Notes under the pieces: model-generated
Databases searched by the model: none
What the model saw: the letters and a program-made list of their open reading frames with translations, nothing else
What the model was told of the DNA's origin: nothing
In this document: one piece after another, positions 24,415 through 32,715 of the stretch
Layout of the letters: each line of letters starts with the position of its first letter
How positions within the stretch are numbered: the stretch's first letter is position 1
NCBI GenBank assembly: GCA_910574835.1
Contig: CAJTDE010000009.1
Span: 1 to 64,000, forward strand
Reading direction: 5' to 3'
DNA from: Clostridia bacterium
Lineage (GTDB): Bacteria > Bacillota > Clostridia > Lachnospirales > Lachnospiraceae
Length of the DNA: 64,000 bases
Made by a program: the position numbers and the translations under genes

Positions 24415-25266
24415 ATGGCAAAACAGTTATTAGGAAAAGAAGTAACCGCTGCCTTGAATGAGAGAATCAAGGCAGACGTAGCAGCATTAAAGGAAAAGGG
24501 TGTCAATCCCACCCTGGGAATTATCCGTGTAGGCGAGCGTCCCGATGACCTTTCCTATGAAAGAGGCGCAACCAAGCGCTGCGAGACCCTGGGCGTAGAG
24601 TTCAAGAAGTACCTGCTCCCTGCGGAAGTAACACAGGAAGAGCTTCTCAAAGTCATTGAGGAAGTAAACAACGACGACAACATCCACGGCGTGCTGATGT
24701 TCCGCCCGCTGCCCAAGCATATTGACCAGAGCGTAGTTGAGAACGCATTGTCCGCAGAGAAAGACGTAGACTGTCAGACAGATGCTTCTCTTACCGGCGT
24801 ATTTACCGGCAAGCAGATCGGCTTCCCGCCCTGTACGCCCCAGGCTTGTATGGAGATTCTTGACCATTACGGAATTGACTGCACCGGCAAGAAGGCCGTA
24901 GTCATCGGCCGTTCTCTGGTAGTAGGAAAGCCGGCAGCAATGATGCTGATTAAGAAAAATGCAACCGTAACCATCTGTCACACCAGGACCAAGGATATGC
25001 CCAGTGTAACCCGCGAGGCGGAGATTCTCATCGTGGCAGCCGGACGGGCAGGCGTAGTCGGCAAGGAGTACGTATCCCCGGGACAGACTGTGATTGACGT
25101 AGGAATCAATGTGAATGAGGAAGGCAAGCTCTGCGGCGACGTAGCTTTCGCAGAGGTAGAGCCTATCGTGGAAGCCATCACCCCCGTACCGGGCGGCGTG
25201 GGAAGCGTAACGACTTCCGTATTGGTTGGCCATGTAGTAGAGGCAGCAAAAAGAAAATATCTGTAA
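24415..25266 (+). CDS. folD: Methylene-THF dehydrogenase / methenyl-THF cyclohydrolase
   Basis: 283 aa, the usual FolD length. It interconverts 5,10-methylene- and 5,10-methenyl-THF (NADP- or NAD-linked) and, in the bifunctional form, hydrolyses methenyl-THF. Conserved: YERGATKRCETLGVEF (family Y-x-x-x-K region reads YERGATK), VLMFRPLPKHID, PCTPQACMEIL, the Rossmann loop GRSLVVGKPAAMML and PVPGGVGSVTT. With FchA present, its dehydrogenase activity may be the main role. AGGAG lies 10 nt before the ATG, supplied by the repeat. Confidence 0.95.
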   Translation: MAKQLLGKEVTAALNERIKADVAALKEKGVNPTLGIIRVGERPDDLSYERGATKRCETLGVEFKKYLLPAEVTQEELLKVIEEVNNDDNIHGVLMFRPLPKHIDQSVVENALSAEKDVDCQTDASLTGVFTGKQIGFPPCTPQACMEILDHYGIDCTGKKAVVIGRSLVVGKPAAMMLIKKNATVTICHTRTKDMPSVTREAEILIVAAGRAGVVGKEYVSPGQTVIDVGINVNEEGKLCGDVAFAEVEPIVEAITPVPGGVGSVTTSVLVGHVVEAAKRKYL

Positions 25267-25356
25267 AAATACACTTTGGCAGAAATGCTTTCATACCCGC
25301 ACCAATCAATTCGCTGATTGATATGGAGCCGACATTTTTACGGTGAATAAGCAGGG

Positions 25357-25392
25357 AGGCAGCCGCGGTTAAATATCCGTTGCTGCTTTCCT
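25357..25392 (+). terminator. Possible terminator between folD and mutL
   Basis: GCAGCCGCGG, 8-nt loop, CCGTTGCTGC with one mismatch, followed by TTTCCTTTG. Imperfect stem, so tentative. Confidence 0.4.
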
Positions 25393-25556
25393 TTGTTTAT
25401 GGTAAAGTATCCATAGTACGTTTCTGCGGGGCATGTATCAGGAGATTTGCGGAGGATGCTTTCGATAGAAAAAGGGTAGATATCCGGAAGAAAACTTATC
25501 AGGCTGCCGGTCACGAAGGGAACAGAAGCCTGAACAGCAGGGAGCAAAAGACAGAC

Positions 25557-27713
25557 ATGGGAAAAATAGCGGTACTGGATCAGCAGACCATAGATAAAAT
25601 CGCAGCAGGAGAGGTTATCGAGCGGCCCTCCTCCGTAGTAAAAGAGCTTGTGGAAAATGCCATCGACGCGGGAGCTACCGCCGTAGCCGTGGAGATTCGT
25701 GACGGAGGAACCTCCTTTCTGCGGGTGACAGATAATGGAAGCGGAATTGAAAGGGATCAGGTTTCTACGGCATTTCTGCGTCATGCCACCAGTAAGATCC
25801 AAAAGGTGGAGGACTTATTTTCCGTATCCTCCCTTGGGTTTCGGGGAGAAGCTTTGTCCAGTATTGCCGCGATTGCTATGGTGGAGCTGATTACCAAGAC
25901 ACGGGAAGCAGATGCGGGTATCCGCTACTGTATAGAGGGCGGCGTGGAGAAGAAGTTAGAGGAAACAGCTGCGCCTGAGGGAACGACGTTTCTGGTACGC
26001 AGTCTTTTTTACAATACCCCGGCAAGGAGAAAGTTTCTCAAGACGCCCACGACGGAGGCGGGCTATGTCAGCGATCTGATGGAGCGGATGGCCTTGTCCC
26101 ACCCGGAGGTTTCCTTTCAGTTTATCAGCAACGGGCAGACAAAGCTTCATACCTCCGGCAATCATAACCTGAAGGATGTGATTTATCATATTTACGGCCG
26201 GGATGTGGCGGCAAATGTGGTGGAGATTGATGAGGCGCAGGGGCCTGTGCGGATTAAGGGATATATCGGGAAGCCGGTGATCTCCAGGGGGAATCGGGGA
26301 TATGAGACATATTTTATCAATGGAAGATATATTAAAAGCTCTCTGATTGCCAAAGGGATTGAGGATGCCTATCGGACCTTTATGATGCAGCACAAGTATC
26401 CTTTTACCGTGCTTCATATTGGCATGGATGGGGAACTTTTGGATGTGAATGTGCATCCGACCAAGATGGAGCTGCGTTTTTCCAACCAGGAGGAGTTGTA
26501 CCGTCTGATTCAAAAGACCATCCGTGAAGGGCTTACCAGGCAGGAACTGATCCCGGAGGTGAAGCTGACGGAAGAAGCAGAGGGAAAGAAGGGAAAATGC
26601 ATAGAGAATAATGGAAAGATATTTCCAAAAGAATCGCATGGAGCTGCGGAGCAGATCCCAAAACCAGCGGATAGAGGAGAAGAGCAGTCGGCAAAGCAGT
26701 CGCCAACCAAACTAGAGACTTCGGAGGAACGCAGCCTGGATTATTTTCTTACGCAAATGCGCCGGCGTGTGACAAAGGAGTTTCAGGAAAAGGAAGAGCA
26801 GAAAGCCGCTGAAGCGGAGGCAAATCAAAAGATTTATTCCAATAAGGAATTAGAAGCATTGGCGGGCGCTAAAGCGGATCGGGAAAGCAAAAGCTGCGGC
26901 AGCGAAATGATTCGGGAAAGCGGAAGCTGCGATCCCAAAGTGAATCAGGAAAGCAAAAGCTATGGCGCCGGAGTGATCCGGGAAAGGGGAAGCTACCGTT
27001 CCGAAGTAACGCCGGAAGAAAAGGAAACCGGTTCCAAACGGACATCATTTTTAGCGGAATCAGAGCAGAAACAAGAAGAAAAACCGGAACCGGAGCAATT
27101 AGAGCTTTTCGATCACAAGCTTCTAAACCCCGAAACTAAGTCAGAAATTAAAATCATCGGCCAGCTTTTTGAAACCTACTGGCTTGTGCAGTTTGAAGAC
27201 AGATTCTATATGATCGATCAACACGCGGCTCATGAAAAGGTCCTTTACGAACGCACTGTCAAAAGTCTGGAGAACAAAGAGCTTACCTCCCAGATAGTGA
27301 GTCCTCCTCTGATTCTGACCCTGACCATGCAGGAGGCCGGAAGGCTTGAGGAGTATCTTGACTATTTTACGGAAATGGGTTTTGAGATAGCCCCCTTTGG
27401 AGGCCGGGAGTACGCAGTCAGCGCAGTGCCGGGGAATCTCTTCGGAATTGCGGAAAAGGAGCTGTTTCTGGAGCTTCTTGATGGCCTTGACAGTGTAGGC
27501 GGCAAGGATTCCGGGCTTGTGCTGGAAAAGATTGCCTCCATGTCCTGCAAGGCGGCGGTAAAGGGCAGCCAGCGCTTAAGCACAGCGGAGGCGAAGGCTC
27601 TGATTGAGGAGCTTCTGCACCTGGAAAATCCCTATAACTGTCCACACGGGCGGCCCACCATTATTTCTATGACAAAGCAGGAGATTGAGAAAAAGTTTAA
27701 AAGGATTGTGTAA
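25557..27713 (+). CDS. mutL: DNA mismatch repair protein MutL
   Basis: 718 aa. N-terminal GHKL ATPase: LDQQTIDKIAAGEVIERPSS, NAIDAGAT, TDNGSGIE, LGFRGEALSSIA. The C-terminal dimerization/endonuclease domain has the metal motif DQHAAHEKVLYE and CPHGRP near the end, so this is the nicking type of MutL used where MutH is absent. The linker (about 350-520) is charged and contains four 11-aa repeats. Start at MGKIAVLDQQ with GGGAG about 11 nt upstream. mutS is not in the window; mutL is followed directly by a 62-aa gene and, further on, miaA. Confidence 0.95.
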   Translation: MGKIAVLDQQTIDKIAAGEVIERPSSVVKELVENAIDAGATAVAVEIRDGGTSFLRVTDNGSGIERDQVSTAFLRHATSKIQKVEDLFSVSSLGFRGEALSSIAAIAMVELITKTREADAGIRYCIEGGVEKKLEETAAPEGTTFLVRSLFYNTPARRKFLKTPTTEAGYVSDLMERMALSHPEVSFQFISNGQTKLHTSGNHNLKDVIYHIYGRDVAANVVEIDEAQGPVRIKGYIGKPVISRGNRGYETYFINGRYIKSSLIAKGIEDAYRTFMMQHKYPFTVLHIGMDGELLDVNVHPTKMELRFSNQEELYRLIQKTIREGLTRQELIPEVKLTEEAEGKKGKCIENNGKIFPKESHGAAEQIPKPADRGEEQSAKQSPTKLETSEERSLDYFLTQMRRRVTKEFQEKEEQKAAEAEANQKIYSNKELEALAGAKADRESKSCGSEMIRESGSCDPKVNQESKSYGAGVIRERGSYRSEVTPEEKETGSKRTSFLAESEQKQEEKPEPEQLELFDHKLLNPETKSEIKIIGQLFETYWLVQFEDRFYMIDQHAAHEKVLYERTVKSLENKELTSQIVSPPLILTLTMQEAGRLEEYLDYFTEMGFEIAPFGGREYAVSAVPGNLFGIAEKELFLELLDGLDSVGGKDSGLVLEKIASMSCKAAVKGSQRLSTAEAKALIEELLHLENPYNCPHGRPTIISMTKQEIEKKFKRIV
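26880..27011. repeat. 4 x 33-bp minisatellite in the MutL linker
   Basis: Four units, each starting CGGGAAAG or CAGGAAAGC, at 26880, 26913, 26946 and 26979, encoding RESKSCGSEMI, RESGSCDPKVN, QESKSYGAGVI and RERGSYRSEVT. Unit length is a multiple of 3. Confidence 0.85.
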
Positions 27714-27902
27714 ATGAAAAAGACAAAACCCACCAACTGTGAGTGCTGCGGCAACTATGTATACGACGATGACTACGGCTATTATGTGTGTGAAATGGAT
27801 CTGGATGAGGACGAAATGCGCCTTTTTATACAGGGAGAATTTCAAAGCTGTCCTTATTTCCAATATGGAGATGAATACCGGATTGTAAGGCGCCAGATGT
27901 AA
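27714..27902 (+). CDS. DUF6472-like small protein (62 aa)
   Basis: Starts at the base after the mutL stop, so it is translationally coupled. Cys pair NCECCGNYVYDDDYGYYVCE plus a later CPYF, and the acidic DLDEDEM, giving a four-Cys arrangement that could bind a metal. Small proteins of this type directly follow mutL in Lachnospiraceae and are classed as DUF6472 as far as I recall. Function unknown. Confidence 0.7.
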   Translation: MKKTKPTNCECCGNYVYDDDYGYYVCEMDLDEDEMRLFIQGEFQSCPYFQYGDEYRIVRRQM

Positions 27903-27938
27903 AAGCTGTAAAAACGCAATGAAAGAGGGACGCGGCTT

Positions 27939-28364
27939 TTACATCTCGTTCTGATACTTCTCCGTATAACAAAAGTCCAGAATATACATCAGTATAAACA
28001 CGCCGATAAGAGCCAGTGTCATCCATACGGCTCCGCGCACCAGAAAGTTCGCATAAGCAAGCGCTATGACGATCCAGCGGCTAATGTCGCTTGTTCGTGC
28101 CTTGGCGCGGTTGCGGATCTGTGTGTTTCGCTCGTCGTGAAACTCAATCTCCTCCTGCCGGACTGCTTCGGGAAATTCTTTTTCACGGGACATGCAGCAT
28201 AATTTGTTCAAGCACGCGGAAAAGAGCAGGGCCGCAATTGCGATGCCGACGCCGCTTGCCATACGCAGATCTTTTGTGCTGCTGTAATAGATACTGATAA
28301 ATTGTAAAAACAAGCCGGCTATAATGCCAAGGATCAGCAGTAACTTTTTCTTCTTTTGATTCAT
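27939..28364 (-). CDS. Four-helix membrane protein of an XRE-linked pair
   Basis: 141 aa with four likely membrane segments (LLLILGIIAGLFLQFISIYY; ASGVGIAIAALLFSACL; IVIALAYANFLVRGAVW; TLALIGVFILMYILDF) and a cytoplasmic loop with EIEFHDERNTQIRNRAKA, typical of small Firmicute membrane proteins encoded with a YvaO/XRE regulator (DUF6442/DUF2178-like). It lies 46 bp downstream of the HTH gene on the same strand, probably one transcript. Function unknown; convergent with the mutL cluster. Confidence 0.65.
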   Translation of the reverse strand: MNQKKKKLLLILGIIAGLFLQFISIYYSSTKDLRMASGVGIAIAALLFSACLNKLCCMSREKEFPEAVRQEEIEFHDERNTQIRNRAKARTSDISRWIVIALAYANFLVRGAVWMTLALIGVFILMYILDFCYTEKYQNEM

Positions 28365-28410
28365 GTCATATCCTCCATTCCGGTTCTACAAGATTCCGGT
28401 TGCCCGGCGT

Positions 28411-28611
28411 TCAGCCTTCCTCCTCATAGATAAATATATCTTCAATCGCCATCTCAAAGTACTGGGCAATCTTGAAGGCCAGGAGAATAGACGGATTATA
28501 CCTCCCATTCTCCAGGGAGCCGATGGTCTGCCTGGAAACCTCCAGGGCGGCGGCCAGCTCCTCCTGAGTTATGCTCCGAGCTTTTCGTATTTCTTCCAAA
28601 CGATTTTTCAT
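28411..28611 (-). CDS. Small XRE-family regulator (66 aa)
   Basis: Almost entirely a helix-turn-helix: RLEEIRKARSITQEELAAAL, EVSRQTIGSLENGRYNPSIL, LAFKIAQYFEMAIEDIF. This is the short YvaO/Cro type that pairs with a membrane protein gene, here the one 46 bp downstream. GGAGG lies upstream of the ATG. It probably represses its own operon. The upstream gap to 28900 holds AT-rich promoter-like DNA. Confidence 0.85.
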   Translation of the reverse strand: MKNRLEEIRKARSITQEELAAALEVSRQTIGSLENGRYNPSILLAFKIAQYFEMAIEDIFIYEEEG

Positions 28612-28825
28612 AAGGAAGGCTCCTCCTCGTTCATGGCTTTGTAAAAGGCCGCAGAATATATGTACAGTCAGATTTTGCGGCCTTGATGGAAAGCTAACTT
28701 TACATCATAGTATATATTGTTTATTTTGAAATGTCAAGCAGACTTTCCATACAATCTGCGGCAAATGCGTGGATGGCTCATTTATCCTGAAAACTCAAAT
28801 CATAACTCCTTTCTGCTCCTTTTTC

Positions 28826-28854
28826 TTGCAAAACCCACCTGTATTCACTATAAT
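28826..28854 (+). promoter_or_regulatory. Sigma-A-type promoter
   Basis: TTGCAA (28826-28831), 17-bp spacer, TATAAT (28849-28854). Transcription would start near 28861, 39 nt before a 29-codon ORF and about 310 nt before miaA. Confidence 0.7.
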
Positions 28855-28899
28855 AAAGCAGATATTGCCAATCAGTTGAGGATACTTTATAATCAAACT

Positions 28900-28989
28900 A
28901 TGAAAAAGAGATTAACATTGATTAGTCTATGCGGAATTTTATGCGGCATTTACTGCCTGTTTTCATGGAGCGGAATGTTATTTTTATGA
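28900..28989 (+). CDS. Possible 29-aa membrane peptide
   Basis: MKKRLTLISLCGILCGIYCL then FSWSGMLFL: a positively charged start followed by one hydrophobic helix, like small type I toxins or leader peptides. It follows a good promoter, but its RBS is weak (TTGAGGA about 18 nt upstream). From 28990 to 29173 there is only the miaA leader. Confidence 0.35.
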   Translation: MKKRLTLISLCGILCGIYCLFSWSGMLFL

Positions 28990-29173
28990 AGTCAGAGAAC
29001 CTCCCGGCCTTTTTTGTTTTAACAGAAAGCGGCAGTATGGATTGGCTCCATGAGAATAAGGAAAATGAAGAGCAGGGAATATACCGAGCTTAAGCTGACT
29101 ACATACGTGACAGAGCCTTGGAGCGTTTTTGATGAGTATACAATACGAAAGGAATAGAAGATAGGAGAGTAAG

Positions 29174-30118
29174 ATGAAAAAGCCCCTTGTAATTCTCACA
29201 GGCCCTACGGCCGTAGGCAAGACAAAGCTTTCTATCGCGCTGGCAAAAGCCATAGGTGGAGAAATTATATCCGCGGATTCTATGCAGGTCTACCGCCATA
29301 TGGACATAGGTTCTGCGAAGATCCGGCAGGAAGAAATGGAAGGGATACCTCATCATCTTATCGACATTCTTGACCCGGAAGAGGAATTTAATGTGGTGCG
29401 TTTTCAGGCTTTGGCAAAAGAGTCCTTAGCGCAGATTTACGGAAGAAACCGGATTCCCATTGTGGCAGGAGGAACAGGCTTCTACATCCAGGCTCTGCTC
29501 TATGACATTGACTTTGCAAAGAATGCGGATCATCTGAAGCTTCGCCGGGAGCTGGAAGCTCTCGCAGAGGAGAAGGGAGCGGAGGCGCTTCACGGGATGC
29601 TTAAAGAAGTAGATCCCAAGGCGGCAGAGCAGATACATGCAAATAACAAAAAGCGTGTGATTCGCGCTCTGGAGTATTACAAGCTTACCGGGGAACGCAT
29701 TTCCGAACACAATGAGGCGCAGCAGCAGAAGCAAAGCCCTTACAACGGAGTGTATTTTGTGCTGAACGATGAGAGGGAGCGGTTGTATGAGAGAATTGAT
29801 GCCAGAGTGGACGCCATGCTGGCGGAAGGGCTTTTGGAGGAGGTAAAAGCTCTTAAGGACATGGGCTTATCACGGGAAATGGTATCCATGCAGGGACTGG
29901 GCTACAAGGAATTGCTTTCCTATCTGGACGGAGAGATAAGCTTTTTGGAGGCCGTGCGGATTCTGAAACGGGATACACGCCATTTTGCCAAGCGTCAATT
30001 GACCTGGTTTCGGCGGGAGCGGGAAGTAATCTGGCTCAATCAGCCGGACTTTCAATATAAGCAGGACCGGATTCTGAAAGAAATATTGGAAATATTAAAG
30101 AAAAAGTCCATCCTATAA
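29174..30118 (+). CDS. miaA: tRNA dimethylallyltransferase
   Basis: 314 aa. Transfers a dimethylallyl group from DMAPP to N6 of A37 in tRNAs reading UNN codons. P-loop GPTAVGKTKLSIALAKAIGG (residues 8-27), catalytic Asp region ISADSMQVYRHMDIGSAK, VAGGTGFYIQALLY, RRVIRALEYY-like segment (KKRVIRALEYYKLTG) and the C-terminal KRDTRHFAKRQLTWFR. AGGAG lies 7 nt before the ATG. It follows the mutL region, as in many Firmicutes (mutSL-miaA). Confidence 0.97.
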   Translation: MKKPLVILTGPTAVGKTKLSIALAKAIGGEIISADSMQVYRHMDIGSAKIRQEEMEGIPHHLIDILDPEEEFNVVRFQALAKESLAQIYGRNRIPIVAGGTGFYIQALLYDIDFAKNADHLKLRRELEALAEEKGAEALHGMLKEVDPKAAEQIHANNKKRVIRALEYYKLTGERISEHNEAQQQKQSPYNGVYFVLNDERERLYERIDARVDAMLAEGLLEEVKALKDMGLSREMVSMQGLGYKELLSYLDGEISFLEAVRILKRDTRHFAKRQLTWFRREREVIWLNQPDFQYKQDRILKEILEILKKKSIL

Positions 30119-30136
30119 AGGGAAGAGGACAACAGA

Positions 30137-31435
30137 ATGGAGTATATTATTATGAAAGAAACAAAAACCCTCTACCGGGAAATGGGAATCAGCGAGGAAG
30201 TGCTGGCCTTTGGCGAACAGGCGGAGGCAGAATTAAAGAAACGCTTTGAGGCTATCGAAGAAAATGTAGAATACAATCAGATGAAGGTCCTCCGCGCCAT
30301 GCAGAAAAATCGTGTGGAAGCAGCCTGCTTTGCGGCTACCAGCGGCTATGGTTATAATGATCTGGGACGGGAAAAGTTAGAAGCCGTCTATGCGGATATT
30401 TTTCATACCGAGGATGCATTGGTGCGTCCGCAGATTGCCTGCGGCACCCATGCGCTGGCGGTGGCTCTTTCCGGGAATCTGCGGCCTGGGGATGAGCTTC
30501 TCTCCCCTGTCGGAAAGCCTTATGATACGTTGGAGGAGGTCATCGGAATCCGGCCGTCCATCGGTTCTTTGGCAGAGTACGGGGTGACTTATTGCCAGGT
30601 GGATCTTCTGGAGGACGGAGGCTTTGACTATCCGGCAATTGAAAAAGCTTTAAATGAGCGGACAAGACTGGTTACCATTCAGCGCTCCAAGGGCTATCAG
30701 ACCAGACCCACCTTATCGGTAGAGCGGATCGGGGAACTGATTGCTTTTATTAAGGAGCACAAGCCTGACGTGATATGTATGGTAGATAACTGTTATGGAG
30801 AATTTGTAGAGCGGATAGAGCCTACCGATGTGGGGGCGGATCTCTGCGTCGGCTCCTTAATCAAAAATCCCGGCGGCGGCCTTGCACCCATCGGCGGCTA
30901 TATTGCGGGAAAGAAGGAATATGTGGAGCGTGCGGCCTACCGTCTCACCTCACCGGGGCTGGGCAAAGAGGTGGGCGCTTCTTTGGGTGTTATGACCAGC
31001 TTTTATCAGGGGCTTTTCCTGGCGCCTATGGTGGTGGGAGGCGCTCTCAAGGGAGCCGTCTTTGCAGCCAGCATTTATGAGCGCCTGGGCTTTCCGGTGC
31101 TTCCAAACGGAACGGAGAGCCGTCATGATATTATCCAGGCGGTTACCTTCGGAACAGCGGAGGGGGTGATTGCCTTTTGCCAGGGGATTCAGGCGGCGGC
31201 GCCGGTGGACAGCTATGTGACGCCGGAGCCTTGGGCGATGCCTGGCTATGACAGTGATGTGATTATGGCAGCCGGCGCCTTTGTACAAGGCTCCTCGATA
31301 GAGCTGTCCGCAGACGGCCCGATTAAGCCGCCGTATGCGGTGTATTTTCAGGGAGGCTTAACCTGGCAGCATGCCAAGGCGGGGATTCTCATGTCCCTCC
31401 AGAAGCTTTGTGAGGCAGGGGTTGTAAAATTATGA
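30137..31435 (+). CDS. ynbB: Methionine gamma-lyase family PLP enzyme (YnbB-type)
   Basis: 432 aa, full length. Fold type I PLP enzyme once named aluminum-resistance protein, now in the Met_gamma_lyase family; the true substrate is uncertain. Visible: CGTHALAVALSGNLRPGDEL (cofactor-ring segment), VDNCYGEF, and the presumed Schiff-base lysine in VGSLIKNPGGGLAPIGGYI. GGAAGAGGA is upstream of the ATG at 30137; an alternative ATG at 30152 has GGAG 9 nt before it, so the start may be 5 codons later. It follows miaA by 18 nt and overlaps the next gene by 4 nt. Confidence 0.88.
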   Translation: MEYIIMKETKTLYREMGISEEVLAFGEQAEAELKKRFEAIEENVEYNQMKVLRAMQKNRVEAACFAATSGYGYNDLGREKLEAVYADIFHTEDALVRPQIACGTHALAVALSGNLRPGDELLSPVGKPYDTLEEVIGIRPSIGSLAEYGVTYCQVDLLEDGGFDYPAIEKALNERTRLVTIQRSKGYQTRPTLSVERIGELIAFIKEHKPDVICMVDNCYGEFVERIEPTDVGADLCVGSLIKNPGGGLAPIGGYIAGKKEYVERAAYRLTSPGLGKEVGASLGVMTSFYQGLFLAPMVVGGALKGAVFAASIYERLGFPVLPNGTESRHDIIQAVTFGTAEGVIAFCQGIQAAAPVDSYVTPEPWAMPGYDSDVIMAAGAFVQGSSIELSADGPIKPPYAVYFQGGLTWQHAKAGILMSLQKLCEAGVVKL

Positions 31436-32682
31436 GGCAGGTATTGGTGATTGGCGGCGGCGCCGCCGGCTTAATGGCGGCCATCAGCGCAGCCCGGGCA
31501 GGAGCGAAGGTGACACTCCTGGAGCAGAATAAGCAGGTGGGAAAGAAGCTTCTTGCCACGGGAAACGGACGGTGTAATCTCGCCAACCGCGTGCAGGATT
31601 TGTCTTGTTACCGCGGCAGTTCTCCGGAGTTTGTCCGGACGGCTTTGGCCGGCTTCGGACTTTTGGAAGCATTGGAATTTTTTCACGGCATCGGGATTGT
31701 TACAAGAGAGCGAAACGGCTATTTTTATCCTTATTGCGATCAGGCATCCGCAGTCGTGGATGCCTTGCGTATGGAGGCGGAGCATCAGAGGGTAAAGCTG
31801 GCCCTGAATACGAAGGTGCAGGAAATTTTTAAGGAAAAGGGACGCTTTTTTGTAAAAACCCAAGGATGGACCTATGAGGGGGACGCCCTTATTTTGGCAG
31901 CCGGATCCTGTGCGGCTCCGGAGACAGGCTCGGACGGGAGCGGCTATGAACTGGCAAAGGCGATGGGACATTCCGTGATAGAACCCCTGCCGGCCCTGGT
32001 TCAGCTGCGCTCCAAGGACCCTGTGTTTCCAAAACTTCGGGGGCTTCGCATGGAAGCAAGGGTAAGCCTTTTTTCCGGAAAACGGTTTTTGGCGGAGGAC
32101 AGAGGAGAGGTACAGTTCACGGAATATGGTCTGTCGGGAATACCGGTATTTCAGGTAAGTCGTTATGGGGCAAAGGCTCTTCATGCGGGCGGGGAGGTTT
32201 CGGCCGTTTTGAATTTTCTGCCGTTTCTGAATCGGGAAGAAACGGCTGTTTTTTGGGATGCGCGTATTCGGCAGGGCGCATATAAGAGCATAGGGCAGCT
32301 TTTGGTGGGATTGTTTCCGAAAAAAATGGCAGACTGTTTGTTGAAAAGAGCAGGGATTCCCGGCGGCAAAGCGGCAGGAGAATTAACAGACAAAGAGCAG
32401 GAAATGCTGCGATTGGTTTGCACCTCCTTTGAAGTCAGGATATCTGCCTGCAATGGATTTGACCGGGCGCAGGTCTGCTGCGGAGGAGTGGATACCAAAG
32501 AGGCAGATCCGAGGACGATGGAATCAAGACTGGTTCCGGGACTTTATCTGGCCGGGGAGCTTTTGGATGTGGACGGAGCATGCGGCGGTTACAATCTGCA
32601 GTGGGCCTGGACCAGCGGGTATCTGGCGGGAACTCATAGCGCGGCGCAGCCGGCGGATGAATCAAGAGCTGTTACGAAATAG
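31432..32682 (+). CDS. HI0933-like FAD-binding oxidoreductase
   Basis: 416 aa. N-terminal dinucleotide-binding motif VLVIGGGAAGLMAAISAARA, then LLEQNKQVGKKLLATGNGRC, and the C-terminal GLYLAGELLDVDGACGGYNL with WTSGYLAG closing the FAD site. This is the HI0933/YhiN family, also called aminoacetone oxidase family; the physiological substrate is not settled. The start overlaps the ynbB stop by 4 nt (ATGA), so the two are coupled. Cytoplasmic. Confidence 0.92.
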   Translation: MRQVLVIGGGAAGLMAAISAARAGAKVTLLEQNKQVGKKLLATGNGRCNLANRVQDLSCYRGSSPEFVRTALAGFGLLEALEFFHGIGIVTRERNGYFYPYCDQASAVVDALRMEAEHQRVKLALNTKVQEIFKEKGRFFVKTQGWTYEGDALILAAGSCAAPETGSDGSGYELAKAMGHSVIEPLPALVQLRSKDPVFPKLRGLRMEARVSLFSGKRFLAEDRGEVQFTEYGLSGIPVFQVSRYGAKALHAGGEVSAVLNFLPFLNREETAVFWDARIRQGAYKSIGQLLVGLFPKKMADCLLKRAGIPGGKAAGELTDKEQEMLRLVCTSFEVRISACNGFDRAQVCCGGVDTKEADPRTMESRLVPGLYLAGELLDVDGACGGYNLQWAWTSGYLAGTHSAAQPADESRAVTK

Positions 32683-32715
32683 GAGAACCTCAAAACGGGA
32701 AGAAAGGACATTTAC

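Noticed and set aside
24487-25233. 248-aa frame antisense to folD, and similar long shadows opposite rluD, mreC and fchA
   Set aside because: They lie wholly within well-supported genes on the other strand, with no RBS or recognisable domains.
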